From the NCBI GenBank assembly GCA_026018925.1, contig JAKSZU010000005.1, positions 87,127,386 through 87,191,385 on the forward strand: DNA of 64,000 nucleotides. The letters are read 5' to 3'. The translations under genes and the position numbers were made by a program. The notes beneath the pieces are model-generated. The model was not told where the DNA came from and did not search any database. It saw nothing but the letters and a program-made list of their open reading frames with translations. Position 1 is the stretch's first letter. Every line of letters begins with the position of its first letter. Source of the DNA: Tupaia tana. Taxonomy: Eukaryota; Chordata; Mammalia; Scandentia; Tupaiidae. Positions 12,386-24,659 of the stretch are shown here, piece by piece.

Positions 12386-12589
12386 CACATGTTTTCTTTC
12401 ATTATACTGACATCATATATGATCTTACTAAAATTAATGCTGATGGAGTCACATTACAAAAGTGCTATACCAGGAACTGATGTTGGTTTTAACAACTATT
12501 ATAAGTCCATACATAATATGAATGTATAATTAGAAAGAATGCAAATAGAAAATTACATGGCAATTTTATATAAGTGACATTAGTTTGTC

Positions 12590-12692
12590 ATGAATATGTC
12601 ACTTCTCACTTTCCCTCTCTCTGTGTCACTCTTTTCTCTCTCTCTCTCTCTGGTGAGCACACATGCCCTATGGCAAAGATCTTAGAAAAGTT
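12590..12692 (+). mobile_element. SINE 3' fragment
   Basis: Only the end remains: 'cacttctcactttccctctc', a CT run and 'cacacatgccctatggcaaa'. 5'-truncated. Confidence 0.65.
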
Positions 12693-13801
12693 AACATGCC
12701 ATGCATCAAAGATGTGTGCTTGTAAACATTGAGGAAATTTGTGACAAAAATATTGGCTTAAGTATTAATTTCCAATGATATAACACATAATTTGGCAAAT
12801 TATATAACAGACACTTAGCAATATATATTACAGTGTGATAAATGCACATATATTTCTAACATAGATAGTCTTCTGGCATATGTACAATTTGAATATAATG
12901 GTGACATGAAGGGAAGATTTCTGTTTTTAGCTTAATTGCTGACAAACATTATTACTGAACCAAACTAGGAGGGTTTACGTTGTCAACATATGTAATTGGG
13001 AGTTAAACATTTGTTTTGAAATAGAATCTGATGACACAGCTACAATTACAGGGAAACATAATAGAATAGTTATCCACATAAAGGAGCCTATGCTAGAATA
13101 TAAATCAACACATTGCTTCCTTCATTGAGCAAGTATATCTTTGGAAAAAATGTCAGCTGAAATAAACAGTGTGCTTAGTGGCATAGTAAAATTGTTGATG
13201 GTTAAAAATGTGATATTTTACAGATAGCATATTATTAAGTATGGTTCACTATTTTTATGATTATATAAAAATTTATCATAAATAACTGATAATATACTAA
13301 GTTAAAATGGTTATCATGGGAAAATTTTGCCAATAATGTTAAACTATAGAATAAACAGTGTGTCTATAAAATTAATCATAACTTGGCCCCAATTTTAAAA
13401 GATGCTCATTGTACAAGAGAACTTACTTAATTTCTTATACTTTAAAAGAGTCACCCTTATATTTCCATCCAAGAAAAAGGCAACATGTGTTTCAGTGGCA
13501 AATAAGGAAGCATAACATTACTACAGTATGTTTTTATTATTATTATTATTTATGCATTCAATTGCTATACATCATTTAGGCTTACTAGTTATTCTCACTT
13601 GGATCCAAGTTTTGTAAATAAAAATTCCCTTTTGTTGGAATTTTGCTTCAATAAAATATATCAATGCCTGGATGGAGAGTTGGGGAAAAAAAGAATAATT
13701 AGAATATCTAAATATAGCATAATTTTAACTTAGATTTATAAAATAAAACAGGAGATCAATGAAGGACTGAAAAATGTTTAAATGGCATTCTTGTATTTTG
13801 G

Positions 13802-13804
<3 letters not shown>
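12693..13804. other. AT-rich unannotated sequence
   Basis: Nothing recognised apart from a short (TTA)n run at 13,535-13,550. Confidence 0.5.

Positions 13805-13866
<62 letters not shown>
13805..13866. repeat. (TA)n(GA)n compound microsatellite
   Basis: About 36 bp of TA followed by about 26 bp of GA, uninterrupted. Confidence 0.95.
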
Positions 13867-13949
13867 TAGTTGGAAAAGTCACGGTGCATTTTTGCAGAGA
13901 AAAACTAAAAACTCATCATTACTTTTTCAATGACCCAATTTTATATATG

Positions 13950-13975
13950 TACACACACACACACACACACACACA
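13950..13975. repeat. (AC)13 microsatellite
   Basis: Uninterrupted AC run, 26 bp. Confidence 0.95.
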
Positions 13976-14188
13976 TAAAACTTACATATTACTATGTATA
14001 ATATATAACTATACTAATATGTATCACTATATATTATATTATTGCTATATATAATGCACTACTATATGTAGATTATAATTATTTCTCTAATAGCTTATAT
14101 ATAAATCTTTCACTCTCAGTGAATTTTCTTTTTAAAAATTTTGTCTTCCATTTCCATCAAAGTACATTTGTGAGACTATACTTTGACA

Positions 14189-14191
<3 letters not shown>

Positions 14192-14242
<51 letters not shown>
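14192..14242. repeat. (TA)n microsatellite
   Basis: About 50 bp of TA with a single 'ca' interruption near 14,225. Confidence 0.95.
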
Positions 14243-14394
14243 ACAAAAGAAAAACTAAGAAATGCTGTGGAAGGGAGACAATCTAATCACCAGAGAGTTA
14301 GTTTCATATGCTTATTGTTTTTTAAAAGTTGCATGCTATACAAAGAAAAAGGAACTATAACCCATTCATAGAAAAAAAAAATAGCCCACCAAAA

Positions 14395-14995
14395 TGGAGA
14401 AAGTTAAGATTCTGGACTTACTAGACAAAGACATTTAAACAACTGTCTTAAAAATGTTTAAAATATTTTAAAAAATTTAAATGTGCAGTAAGTCAAGGTA
14501 TCAAGAACTGAACAAAACGTAAGTATCAATGCAGAGATAGAAAACCTAAAAAGAAACCAAAAAGAAATTTGAGATCTGAAAAGTGTAATAACTGAAGTGA
14601 AAAATTCATCAAAAGGATATGAAGACAGATTTAAGTGGGCAGAACATTGACCAATTGAAATGATGGAGAACAAGGAAAAGAAAAGAAAATATTGACTGAA
14701 AAGAAGCCAAGGCATTCCTAGACACACAAAAGCTGAGGTATTACTTTAGCTCTAGATCTGCCCTACAAAAAATGCCAAAGGGAGTCATGCAGGTAAAAAT
14801 TAAAGGACACTAGACAGAGACTTGGAACTTTAAAAAGAAACAAAGATCTCAATTAAGCTAAATATGTGGGCAACTAAAGCTTGTATTATTGCAATAATGA
14901 TTGCAGCTCTGCTTCTTGTTTTTTTCCATGATTTAAGAGACAAATACATTTCTATATAAATGTATTATATACTCTATATAATAACAAAATAATTT
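14395..14995 (+). mobile_element. Ancient LINE-1 (L1M/HAL1-like) fragment
   Basis: Sense phrases 'tgccaaagggagtcatgcag', 'aaaggacactagacagagac' and 'caaagatctcaattaagcta' are typical of old L1M/HAL1 3' regions. Heavily diverged and without a coding frame. It abuts a (TA)n tract on the left and a short SINE on the right. Confidence 0.6.
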
Positions 14996-14999
14996 TTAA

Positions 15000-15172
15000 A
15001 GATTTATTTATTTAATTCCATTTGTTTTATTATTTTTAAAATTTGACCAGAGAGAGTCAGAGAGAGAGAGAAAGGGAAAGTGAGAAAGCAAACTGCCAGC
15101 TCCAGGACTCGAACCATGATTGGTCATGTGGAGATTCAGTGTCCTTAATCACCATGCCACCTGCTGGCCCCA
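15000..15172 (-). mobile_element. Short-type tRNA-derived SINE
   Basis: Antisense with 'tttgaccagagagagtcaga', 'ccaggactcgaaccatgatt' and 'accatgccacctgctggccc'. A clean example of the short type. Confidence 0.85.
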
Positions 15173-15394
15173 ATAACAAAATAATTTTTATAAAATTAAC
15201 AATTTATCTGAAAGTTAATCATTCACTGGCATGCATACTTTTAATAAACAATGTGTATACTTTGTCAAATTTTATTCATTATGTATTTGATAAATTTGTT
15301 CTGATCGTATTTTTTGTAGTGTAGCTTTATACCTATTGATGACTATGATCATAAAATTTAAATTACATTAATTTTTTTGTAATTTTTCCTTACT

Positions 15395-15658
15395 TTTTTG
15401 TTGTTGTTTTGTTTTGTTTTTGTTTTTGCCAAAGGACACATGCACTTGTTGAAGAAAGATCAAGACAGAGAAAGTGAGAGGGGAATATTAGAAATTACCC
15501 CCCTCGGGGGGGATGGTCATACTGCAATCCCTTTTCCTCGCAGGATCTTGTGCGTGCACACACCTGGCATGAGTTTCCAGCCACTGGGTCTGGCACTTGA
15601 ACTGTGATGGGTAATGTGAGAATCCAGCAGCAAAACCACTATGCCACCTACTGGCCTC
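15395..15658 (-). mobile_element. Long-type tRNA-derived SINE
   Basis: Antisense with a T-rich tail of (GTTTT)n character, 'gaaattacccccctcggggg' and head 'caaaaccactatgccaccta'. It lacks about 20 bp of the body. Confidence 0.8.
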
Positions 15659-16529
15659 ATAATTCATTTCTACAGTACATTCATTGCAGAAATGTTGGTT
15701 AGGAGCTTTTACACATCTCATTGGGAAAAGTATAATCTTGAATCTTTCATATGTCCCTAGCTTTCCACTGTTGGTGATGAGTGCTTTCAAGATCTGCTTC
15801 CTCTGTATCTCTGAACTATGACTCTTCCTTTTCAAATCAATACTAATTACTTTTCTTTTTCTCCTCACCTTGTTCTGTTTCTTACATGTCTTCCTCCTTT
15901 GGTTCCCCAAGTTTTAAAAATGATATTTTTAGTAGCATCTGTTAGCTACTTTTTTGTTTTCACCAACCAGTCTTTCATCATCTGTACTGTTTCTACAGAT
16001 TGGAATACAGGTTTGGAATTATTGCTCTGACAATATTAATAGTTAGCAAGGATTACTGTAGACTCTGTTCTCTTGTAATTCTGTGTTTATTTCTCTATTA
16101 TAGTAATATTCATGGTGTATCTTGTTTTGGGGTAACTTAAAGGCAGAACCAATGCCACCTTCTGTGTTCTTCCAACTTCTAACAGTGTACTTTATAGTGC
16201 ACAGTAGAATTTATCTCCCTAGTCACCTCTGCAATCATTTTCTTTTGCCCATGAAATTTTACTTCATCATTCCAAATCAACTAAATAATAACACAAGCTC
16301 AATAGAAAGCTCTCCAGATTCACCCAGAGAATATCTTCCACTGGGGGTCTCTCATCTGTTCACTTACATCCTTAGACTACAAAAATCTAAAATGACAGCT
16401 AAACAGCCATTGTTTTTCCTTTGTCTACTCAGTGTGTCAAGTGATTTACTGGACACAACTTTTAGCCTTCAAAATCAGATGTTTTGTATTCAAATACAGT
16501 GATCATTTGTGTGTGATAAATTGTGGTAC
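15659..16529. other. Unannotated sequence
   Basis: A 126-codon open frame at 16,122-16,502 (+) has no recognisable domain or gene context and is left uncalled. Confidence 0.45.
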
Positions 16530-16640
16530 ATTTGAAAGGTTAATTTATTGTCCCTTTTCCTTATTACATCTGAGCAACTACTGTATTTTCTTTCCGACTG
16601 CTTTAGCAGAGTGCACCCCGGGAGCTAGTAGATGTTAAAA
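16530..16640 (+). mobile_element. Possible MIR/L2-type ancient repeat tail
   Basis: 'ctttagcagagtgcaccccg' followed by 'ggagctagtagatgttaaaa' resembles the common MIR/L2 tail phrase, but heavily diverged. Weak call. Confidence 0.3.
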
Positions 16641-17776
16641 ATGTTGAAATACTTAAACCGCCAAATGCAAAAACAACTGAAAAACACTGTAAATGATTTT
16701 TTCTTTTAAAGTATTTTTTTTTTTTTTTTTTTGCTGTTCTATGAGATTTCATTTGCCACACCTATTTTGATACTGATGTTAAAGTCAAATTAGAAACGAG
16801 TAGCAGGAGAAATCATGTATCTTTAAAATTGCAAATGGCCAGATTATTTCATTTAATTTAATCCATGTAGTTAGCTAAATTGTCAAATCATTATGGCGGC
16901 AAAGATTTAATATAAAAATCGGTTGAAATCATCATGTAGAAATACTTAAGTAAAAAAGATTTGTCATCTAAGCATATGTGTAATATACGTTTAAAAATCA
17001 ATATTACATTTCATGTTTAATGCAGGTCATTAACAGTGTATCTCAGCTCAGTGGAACCAAAAGATGTTTTCTCTGAAGGTAGCACTAAAATTCTTTATTG
17101 TTTAATGCACATTACAGTTCACTGAACTTTATTATTTAATTCTGAAATCCTTCTGGTTCATGGCAAAGCAGTTTCAAAGACAGTGAGCATCTCAAGATAG
17201 AATAGGATGGAAACCAAATTTCTGATCATTATGCAAGTTTTATTTATTTATTTATTCATTTTTGCAAGTGATATCTTTTTTCTTGGGGTCTGTGTGGTAT
17301 TCTGAAACAATGATTGTTCAAATAATCAAGATGCATTTCATTTGAGTAGTAAAATTTCTGTTATTTCATGAAGAAATATGGTCTCTCATCTCTATTCCCT
17401 TTCTGTTTTATCTGTATTCTATTTTACATTATGTGTACTTATTTAGTAATTTTATTTCAAATCCATTTTATACCGATCAGCCATGAGGACTGCAGTGATA
17501 GATCATTTTCAAAGTCCATCTCTTCTTTGACTTGAAAACCATCTTAGTAAGTACTTAGTAAATATGTCCTCAAAAAATGTATATACTTTTGGTTGATAGC
17601 TTAGGATCTGTCAGTCCACTATACAATGTGAAGCTTGTGTCATTGCTTCAAGATCATTAGTAAAATGTTAGAAATTTAGGTTTTTAAACAGTGTGATTTT
17701 ATTTTTGTATTACCCTCCATACCCTATATTATAGAAAAAATATCATATTAATTGCTGCTTAAAAATTACCCCATGT
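16641..17776. other. Repeat-poor sequence
   Basis: No SINE or LINE in 1.1 kb apart from a T20 run at 16,711-16,731. It includes a motif-rich stretch at 16,840-17,040 with several TAAT cores and an intact CpG ('atggcggcaaagatttaata'). Confidence 0.45.
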
Positions 17777-17945
17777 TGGGACTGATAAGGTTGAATAGTG
17801 GTTAAGGGCACTAGACCCCCACATGGCTGACTGAGGTTTGAGTCCTGGACCTGGAGGCTTGCTTTCTCACTTTCCCCCTCTTTCTCTCTCTCCACTCTGT
17901 CCCTCTCTTGTCAAATTTAAATTAATTAATTAATTAATTTTAAAA
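17777..17945 (+). mobile_element. Short-type tRNA-derived SINE
   Basis: Sense: 'gaatagtggttaagggcact' A-box region, 'gaggtttgagtcctggacct' B box, then straight to 'tgctttctcactttccccct', ending 'ttgtcaaatttaaattaatt' with (AATT)n. It shows the short type's own 3' end, 'cttgtcaaattt', in place of the CTATAGC block. Confidence 0.82.
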
Positions 17946-18139
17946 AATCTCATTTTTTGGATGTTTGTTAAAATGATTAAGATATTGTTAATTTTTTTGT
18001 TAAAATTATAAATTTCATAGTACTGTATATTCTAATACAGGGATTTTTAGATTTCTCTTTACAAGAGCCATTAATCTCTAAGTAAAATTATGGATCACAT
18101 TTCAGAATAGGTCTTAAATAAATAAAATATAAGGAATCA

Positions 18140-18416
18140 TATTTTTATTATTTATTTTATTTTATTTATTTATTTTTGTTGCAGTAGGTTGAGTCTACTC
18201 ACCAGATAGAGAAAAAGAGACACAGTGAGAAGGAAAGTTAAAAATCATTGCCCGGGAGGATGGCCACACCATCTCTTTTCCATTCTCCTCCTGGGATTTC
18301 AGGCATGCACACACATGCATTGGCATGATTTTTGGAGTTACCAGGGACAGTATTTGAACTGGGGTTGGCCATGTGGAGCTCTGGCACCTTAGCTACTATG
18401 CCACCAGCAAGTCCCA
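18140..18416 (-). mobile_element. Long-type SINE, diverged
   Basis: Antisense with a T-rich (TTTA)n tail, 'attgcccgggaggatggcca' and head 'actatgccaccagcaagtcc'. Confidence 0.75.
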
Positions 18417-19604
18417 AGATATAAGTTTTAAATATAAACAAATCATATTAAAATATGCCTGTGAATATGACAGAAACATAAAATTAGAATGGTATGTGTT
18501 TTCTTATGAAAGTAGTAAAATAAGTTATGGAAACACACGTCAAAACAAAGATGCAGTTAACGTAGTGCCGGGTAGAAATAATGACAAGATATATGCAATA
18601 ATTACAATACTATATTAAACTATCTTCTAATTCAATTGCTGACAATAATAGCACTGTTTTGATGTCTGTGCCTATATTCATAAATTAAAGATACAGTACT
18701 GAGGTTACTAAAAATAAATTTGTAACTATTGTTCTTTAAGTTCACAAGTACCCTGAATTTAATATGCAAGTGCCTTTGAATTTTGTGGATCCTTGTATTC
18801 ATACTTTAATTTCTATTAGAAACTTCATAATGATATGCAATGAGTTTCTCTTTAGCTGTTAACTGGCAAGGCATACTTTTTACCCCTCTTATATTATCTA
18901 CATCCTATTGATCTTTAAAAGTAGCATGGACTTTTGAGACACATAATTTAGAGTTGAAATTATCTGTCATTTGTTAGCTGCTTACAACTCAGTGATTCAT
19001 TTACTTTCGAAGTATATTTCCCCACATACTTTTTGGGAATATTTCATGAGATTCTGAAATAATAAAGCTTAGAATAATAAAAACTAAAATAATATAAAAG
19101 TCCTTGGGTTCCATCTGGCAAAATTTTTCTAAATAAACAATAACTCAGATAAAAAGGTCCAGTGCAAACCTAAATTATTTCAGGTAACTTGTTGGTTTAC
19201 ATCATTCCAGAGCTAAATAATTCACTTCTAATTTTACAAAAAGCTGTAGAATAAGAGAAAAAAACTTAAGGGTGGTATTTAAGCAAAAGAAAATAGATGA
19301 CTTACATCAGAAGAACATGAGGTGTTTCTTTTAATCAGTTACTACGAAAGATAGATTTGATTACAATCTGAAGACCGAGCCAGCATTACCTTGTGGTCTT
19401 AGTACAAGAATGAGCATGAGGTATAAGGTAAAAGGGTTGAGAAAGTCTTATCTCCTATCTGTTGTTGCCTTGAGGTAATTCATCCTGGGCCTATTATATA
19501 TTTTTCTTTGTTCAGGAAATATTTGGAGAAGGCTTTTTGTGTATGTTCAGATTGCTATCAATGATAAACTAAGCTAGAAATATCATTAATATTATATGGA
19601 ATAA
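18417..19604. other. AT-rich repeat-poor sequence
   Basis: No family recognised and no credible coding frame. Confidence 0.45.
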
Positions 19605-19922
19605 TATTCTTAGTCCCTTTGTGCTGCTATACCTGAAACTGAACAATTTATAAAGAATAAAACTGTATTTTCTCACAGTTCTGGAGGCTGGAATGTCCAA
19701 GCTCATGGCACTGGCATCTAGTGAGACCTTTCTTCTTCATCCTTATTAGACAGGGGGCAAGAAAGAAAGAAATCCTTGTTAAAGCCCTTTATAAGAACAC
19801 CTAATCTCCTCTACAAGGGAGGGGTCCTTATAGCCTAATCCTCTTAAAGGCTCCACCTCTTAATGATTTCACATTGGCAACACTTGAATTTTGCAGGGAG
19901 TATATTCAAACCTTTTCAAGTA
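19605..19922 (-). mobile_element. MaLR LTR (MST/MLT1-type), solo
   Basis: Plus strand 'tttgtgctgctatacctgaa', 'tctcacagttctggaggctg' and 'aggctccacctcttaatgat' is the reverse complement of MaLR LTRs, a mammalian ERVL-related family. No internal retroviral sequence adjoins, so it is a solo LTR or fragment, decayed and non-coding. Confidence 0.8.
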
Positions 19923-20176
19923 CTTGTAATATCCCTACAGTAAATGAGAGAATTGAAGCACAGAGAAACAAAGTAAATTGCCTAAAGTCATTTCCTATCA
20001 ATGTATACAAAGTATCCAAGTCTTCAAAATCATAACTATCTGGTGAAATTCAGAGTCAGTAATGTATTAATTAGATATTTTATGTACAACTCTCATCTAA
20101 ACATTTTTTTTTGTGCACTACCTTGCAATGCCTCTTGAAATGTTGCCCTGTAACTGCTGTTAAAAATACAAAACTG

Positions 20177-20425
20177 GGAGCAACAGATGGCATATTGGTT
20201 ACATTACTGGATTCCCATATAGTCAACTGTGGTTCAAGTCCTAGACCTGGTGGTTTAGCACTCATGCTGGGCATGTGTGTGTGTGCTCAAGATCCTGAGA
20301 CAAGAATGGAAGAGAAGGGAATGTGGCATGTCCATTCCCCTGGGAGAGTGATTTCTCACTTTCTGTTCTGTCCCTCCGATGAATGCACATGCCCTATAGC
20401 AAAAATCTCTTCAAAAAAAAAAAGC
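20177..20425 (+). mobile_element. Long-type tRNA-derived SINE
   Basis: 'gggagcaacagatggcatat', 'gtggttcaagtcctagacct' and 'tgccctatagcaaaaatctc' plus an A tail. Complete, CpG-depleted. Confidence 0.85.
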
Positions 20426-21062
20426 AAAAAACACAAAACTATGTAGAACATAAACCCTGAACTAAAACTATTTCATTTTAATAGAGTATATAAAACCCTA
20501 ATGTAATTACCTACAGCAAATGGTAGAAATGATAACTTCTTAAGAAATTATAAGAAAGGTAAAATAACACTTAAAATTCAATAATAGTCTATCATCTTTT
20601 TAAAACTTTACACGTGATTTTATTCAAGTATTGATATTCAAAACACATTAAAATTAAGCAAAGCATGAAAAATTGTGAACATATGGAGCATTTGTCAACA
20701 GTGACAAGATGGATGATACGAATAATTCATGAACTGTTCTGAAGTTTTAACTCTTGCTCTGAATCTATTTTGTAAGACATTACTATTAACATAAATAAAA
20801 TCTAAAGACAGCACTCCATAATTAAACACTCAGTGGATTAAAAAATGAGAAAGCTGATATCATTTGCATTTGTCTCCAGGAACACCTGCATTTATTTCTA
20901 GGATCTTTTAGTAAGGGGGAAACACAGCTGCTAACGTTGTGACTAATGAAAAATAGAAAGTTTAAAGTCATGAAGAATTGGCTACACTATATTTCTACTA
21001 CTCTGAATAAAAAAGAGAAGACTTGCTTTGCTTTCAGCTCAGGATTTATATTATTATTATTT
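20426..21062. other. AT-rich unannotated sequence
   Basis: Nothing recognised. Confidence 0.5.

Positions 21063-21101
<39 letters not shown>
21063..21101. repeat. (TAG)13 trinucleotide repeat
   Basis: Uninterrupted TAG units directly beside the 3' end of an antisense SINE, apparently grown from its tail. Confidence 0.95.
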
Positions 21102-21345
21102 AATTTTAAGAGAGATTTTTGCTATAGGATGCATTAGCTTGCTGGAGACAGAGAGACATAGAAAGTGAGAAATCAACCCCAAAAGCGGGGATGGCCTTAC
21201 CACAATCCTTTCTCTTCCATTCTCTCAGGATTTTGGACACACATGCACACACCCAGCATGAGTTTTATGCTATTAGTCTGAGACTCAAACCGCAGTGGAC
21301 GACTTGGGAATCCAGCGACGTATCAATTACATTATCTGTTGGTCC
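21102..21345 (-). mobile_element. Long-type SINE next to a (TAG)n tract
   Basis: Antisense: 'agagatttttgctataggat' and head 'tacattatctgttggtccct'. The adjoining triplet repeat takes the place of the usual poly(T). Confidence 0.8.
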
Positions 21346-22054
21346 CTTAAATGTTGCTTTGAACAGTAAGTAACTTTGAGGCAAAAATTGTTTTCTGATG
21401 TTGAAATTTAAAGAGAATAATTCCTACTGAACAATATATAGTCTATGCTAATAACATGTGAAGGCAACTATTCTCAATAAGTTGGGATAGTTAAGTGCAG
21501 CAGAAAACACTCACATACACACTGACACAGAAATTATTACTTGGTTAATTTTTTGCAAATTGTCATCCAAAAGAGGAGAAAAGGAAACCTTAAGTTATGC
21601 CTTTAGATGATTACCAAATTTTAAAATTATTTATACAACCTAACTTCTTGATTTTAAAATTTAAAAAGAAACATACATTTAGTTAATAACACCCACAATT
21701 TAAAAAATCAACATATAAATAAAGTTAAAAATTTTAAAATCACACATCTTTCCCGTCATCTGAGTGTTTAAAAGACATGTTACTTGATGACAAGTTGATA
21801 GCAAAAAAAATAAAAAAGACATCTGTTATTATTTTGGTCAACTTTGAACCAGAGGTAATAGAAAGTTCATTTAGCTGAAAAAAATAAAATGACACAATGA
21901 AAGGAAATGTTATTATTACTCCCAATCTTCAGTAGGATGATTTGAATTTATATTCTTGTATCCTATCCCCAACTCATAAACTATTGCTTTTTTGCTGACT
22001 TTAATCCCAAAACTGGACTTCATGATGCATTTCTCATCAATCTTTATTTACATT
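21346..22054. other. AT-rich unannotated sequence
   Basis: Nothing recognised. Confidence 0.5.
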
Positions 22055-22145
22055 TACATGTATATACATATACATATATAGATACACACACATGCATATA
22101 TATATATATATACTTATATATATACACACACATGTATGTATGTAT
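22055..22145. repeat. Mixed TA/CA/TATG simple repeat
   Basis: Alternating 'tatacata', 'acacacatg', (TA)n and (TATG)n segments over about 90 bp. Confidence 0.85.
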
Positions 22146-22252
22146 GGAGTCTCAAAAAAGTTAATGGCCTATTGAATTATGAAAAAGTATCTGCATAGAT
22201 TTCACAATTGCAATGAGTTTACTCTTCCATGAACTTTGTGAAGTACACTCAT
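22146..22252 (+). mobile_element. Mariner-like palindromic MITE
   Basis: It begins 'gagtctcaaaaaagttaatg', continues 'aattatgaaaaagtatctgc', 'atagatttcacaattgc' and ends 'cttccatgaactttgtgaag'. Terminal inverted repeats are recognisable. It follows directly on a (TA)/(CA) microsatellite. Confidence 0.6.
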
Positions 22253-23199
22253 AATTAAAATGTCAAACATTTCCTTTGGTTTTTAATTTTTCTCAGGAAT
22301 AACTTTCAGATTTTCTACTTGTGTGAGTTATGCAGTTTTTCCTTTTTATAAATTCCGGAAACGTATGTATTGCTACTATTCTTGAAATATTGTTTTCATC
22401 ACTTACTTGCATTTCCAGACTGAAAATTATTCATAATCAGTAAATTGAAAATAGCACTCCATTGACTATTGGCATTCATTTTTGCTATTGATAAGTAAGC
22501 TATCAGTCTGAAAATTATTTCTCATAAGTAATTGGTATTCCATCACTGTATTTCTCTGAATGACTTCAAGTATTTATATTTTTATCTTATATTATTGTAA
22601 ATAATATTTATAACTAATTTAAAGAAATTCTAATTGGATCCTTTCCAGAATTATTTGATATTTTTACATTATGTAGATTTCTTTTTATTTCAGGCCTTTT
22701 ATTTTTTATGTGTATTAAATATAATTATTTCCTATTCATTATTTTATTGGTCCAGTATCTTCAAAATTTACTCTTTTTTCTTTTTCTTTTTTTTTTTTTT
22801 CTGGCTCTTGCCTGTGGTGTTTTGCTTTCTTACCTGTTTTCATCATTTTTGATGGTGAACTCATATAATTACTGAAACTATTTAGAGAAGTTGCTTGAAC
22901 TTAGTTGATAGTTTCATTTCACTGGTCAGAATGTTTTTTTACCTCTGTCATTTTTCCAGATTTTATGAAAAAGGTATAACTTTACATTCTCCGCTATGGT
23001 TTTCTTTCAAATAGATTTACAGAGAAAATCTAGTCACTAATCCAATGAAGACCAAGTTGTTATTAGAAATGATGAGGTTCTTCACCACCTCCCCACCTAC
23101 CATCAAATTCAAGGCCATTAAAAATGTTTCTTTTGGCATTCATTACATTCTTTTAGCTTTTTTGGTGCTAGTTTTCTATTGGAGTCTCTTCTTAATCAT
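22253..23199. other. AT-rich unannotated sequence
   Basis: T-rich runs at 22,770-22,800 and 23,200. No family or coding signal recognised. Confidence 0.5.
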
Positions 23200-23452
23200 T
23201 TTTTTTTTTAAGATAAATTTTGCTAGAGCATGTGTACTCACCAGAGAGAGTGATAGGCAGAAAGCAAGAAATCATCACCCCCGGGGGTATGTTCATACTG
23301 CATTCTCTTCTCCTCCATTCTCCTCTCAGGATTTTGTGCATGCATATGCACATGCATCTGGCGTGAGTCTGACACCACCGAATCTGAGAATTAAACCACG
23401 GTCAACTAAGTGGGAGTCCAGTGACATAACCATCACACCATCTGCTCATTCC
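23200..23452 (-). mobile_element. Long-type tRNA-derived SINE
   Basis: Antisense: 'ttgctagagcatgtgtactc', body with 'cacccccgggggtatgttca' and head 'accatcacaccatctgctca'. Confidence 0.82.
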
Positions 23453-23459
23453 ATAGTGA

Positions 23460-24008
23460 ACTTCTAACATTTCCCAGTCATTGTGTTTTTCAAAATTAAG
23501 CTCTGTTTTCAAAATAAAGCTTATGCTCACCTGTTTTGAATGATTATCTTTTAGATAATTTCAGTATTCATTTACTGTTAGTAACCCCACTTACTTGTTT
23601 TTGGTCTTAGATGATTTTTCAATTCTTCTGCAATTGTGCATTTAAAAGTTTATATATATTTGTGCAGCGTTCTGTGGATTTTATTTTATTTTTATTTTAT
23701 TGATGATGGAGAGTGTGTGGGTATTCATGAAAGAAAGAAAGAGGAAGAAAGAGAGAAAGATCCCTTTTTTTCTGGCCCTTCAGTTAGTTGGGATCTTAAT
23801 CATCTGTCTGTCTGGCATGTTTCCCATCCACTGAGTAGTCAGCCAAGTGTCTTCGGCATTACTGTTTTGTATGTTACTGACCATGTCAGTGACACTGGGT
23901 CAGTATTTGTAGGTATTATTTATTCTAAGCAATGATGGTAGCTACAACTATGCAATTTAAATAATAATATTGAGTTTATTGATAAATCTCTTAGTTGTTA
24001 GCTAAACT
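23460..24008. other. Unannotated sequence, possibly a decayed SINE near 23,690
   Basis: A (GAAA)-rich stretch at 23,730-23,760 with 'tgatgatggagagtgtgtgg' before it could be an old antisense SINE 3' half. Not certain. Confidence 0.35.
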
Positions 24009-24018
24009 CCTTTTTACT

Positions 24019-24279
24019 GGGACCAGCAGTTAGCGTAATGGCTATGTCACTGGACTCCCACGTAGTCGACCATGGTTCGAGTCCCGGACCCGGTGGCTTA
24101 AACTCACGCCGGACGCGTGTGCATGCGTGCCCAAGATCCCGAGAGGAGAATGGAGGAGAAGGGATTGGGGTATGGCCATCACCCTGGGGGGTTATTTCTC
24201 GCTTTCTATCTCTCTGTCTCTCTCTGTCTGTCTAGCGAGCGCACGAGCCCTATAGCAAAAACCTCTCCAAAAAAAACCA
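24019..24279 (+). mobile_element. Long-type tRNA-derived SINE, young, with target-site duplication
   Basis: Near-consensus: 'gggaccagcagttagcgtaa', 'gttcgagtcccggacccggt' and 'gagccctatagcaaaaacct' with a short A tail. Duplication cctttttact at 24,009-24,018 and 24,280-24,289. Both pol III boxes are intact. Confidence 0.95.
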
Positions 24280-24659
24280 CCTTTTTACTTATTTTATAAT
24301 CTTTACTATAATCTGAATTATGTAAATAACAAATGCAAAGGCATACATATGAACACTCACATAGGAAAACATTATTACTGTATTTGATGAAAATGGATTT
24401 TCGACAGTAATATTTGTACTTGGAAATAACTAAGTGTCTTTTTTTGGTATCATATTTTGGGCAACGACTACCAAGAGGAATACATTTCTGCAATATATTG
24501 AATTTAGAGTAACAGAGTAATGAATGTGTGAAATGATTTGTTGAAAATGACTCCAAGAAAGCACAGTAATTTGGTAAGATAATCTACTGGCATGACTTAT
24601 GACCAGATCTTAGACAATACCGTAAAAATAGTAGTCCTTTATAAGAAGAAGATAATGTT

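Noticed and set aside
15488-15910. 140-codon minus-strand frame
   Set aside because: It begins outside and ends within a SINE, with no domain or splice context.
16122-16502. 126-codon plus-strand frame
   Set aside because: No recognisable motif, AT-rich composition typical of chance frames, no promoter or splice evidence.
21063-21101. Possible CRISPR-like or satellite array
   Set aside because: It is a plain trinucleotide microsatellite. No spacer-repeat structure exists anywhere in the window.
23045-23467. 140-codon plus-strand frame
   Set aside because: Its second half is an antisense SINE; the first half has no recognisable homology.
24019-24095. tRNA gene-like sequence with A and B boxes
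   Set aside because: It is the head of a SINE repeated throughout the window; it lacks a foldable acceptor stem and continues into the SINE body.
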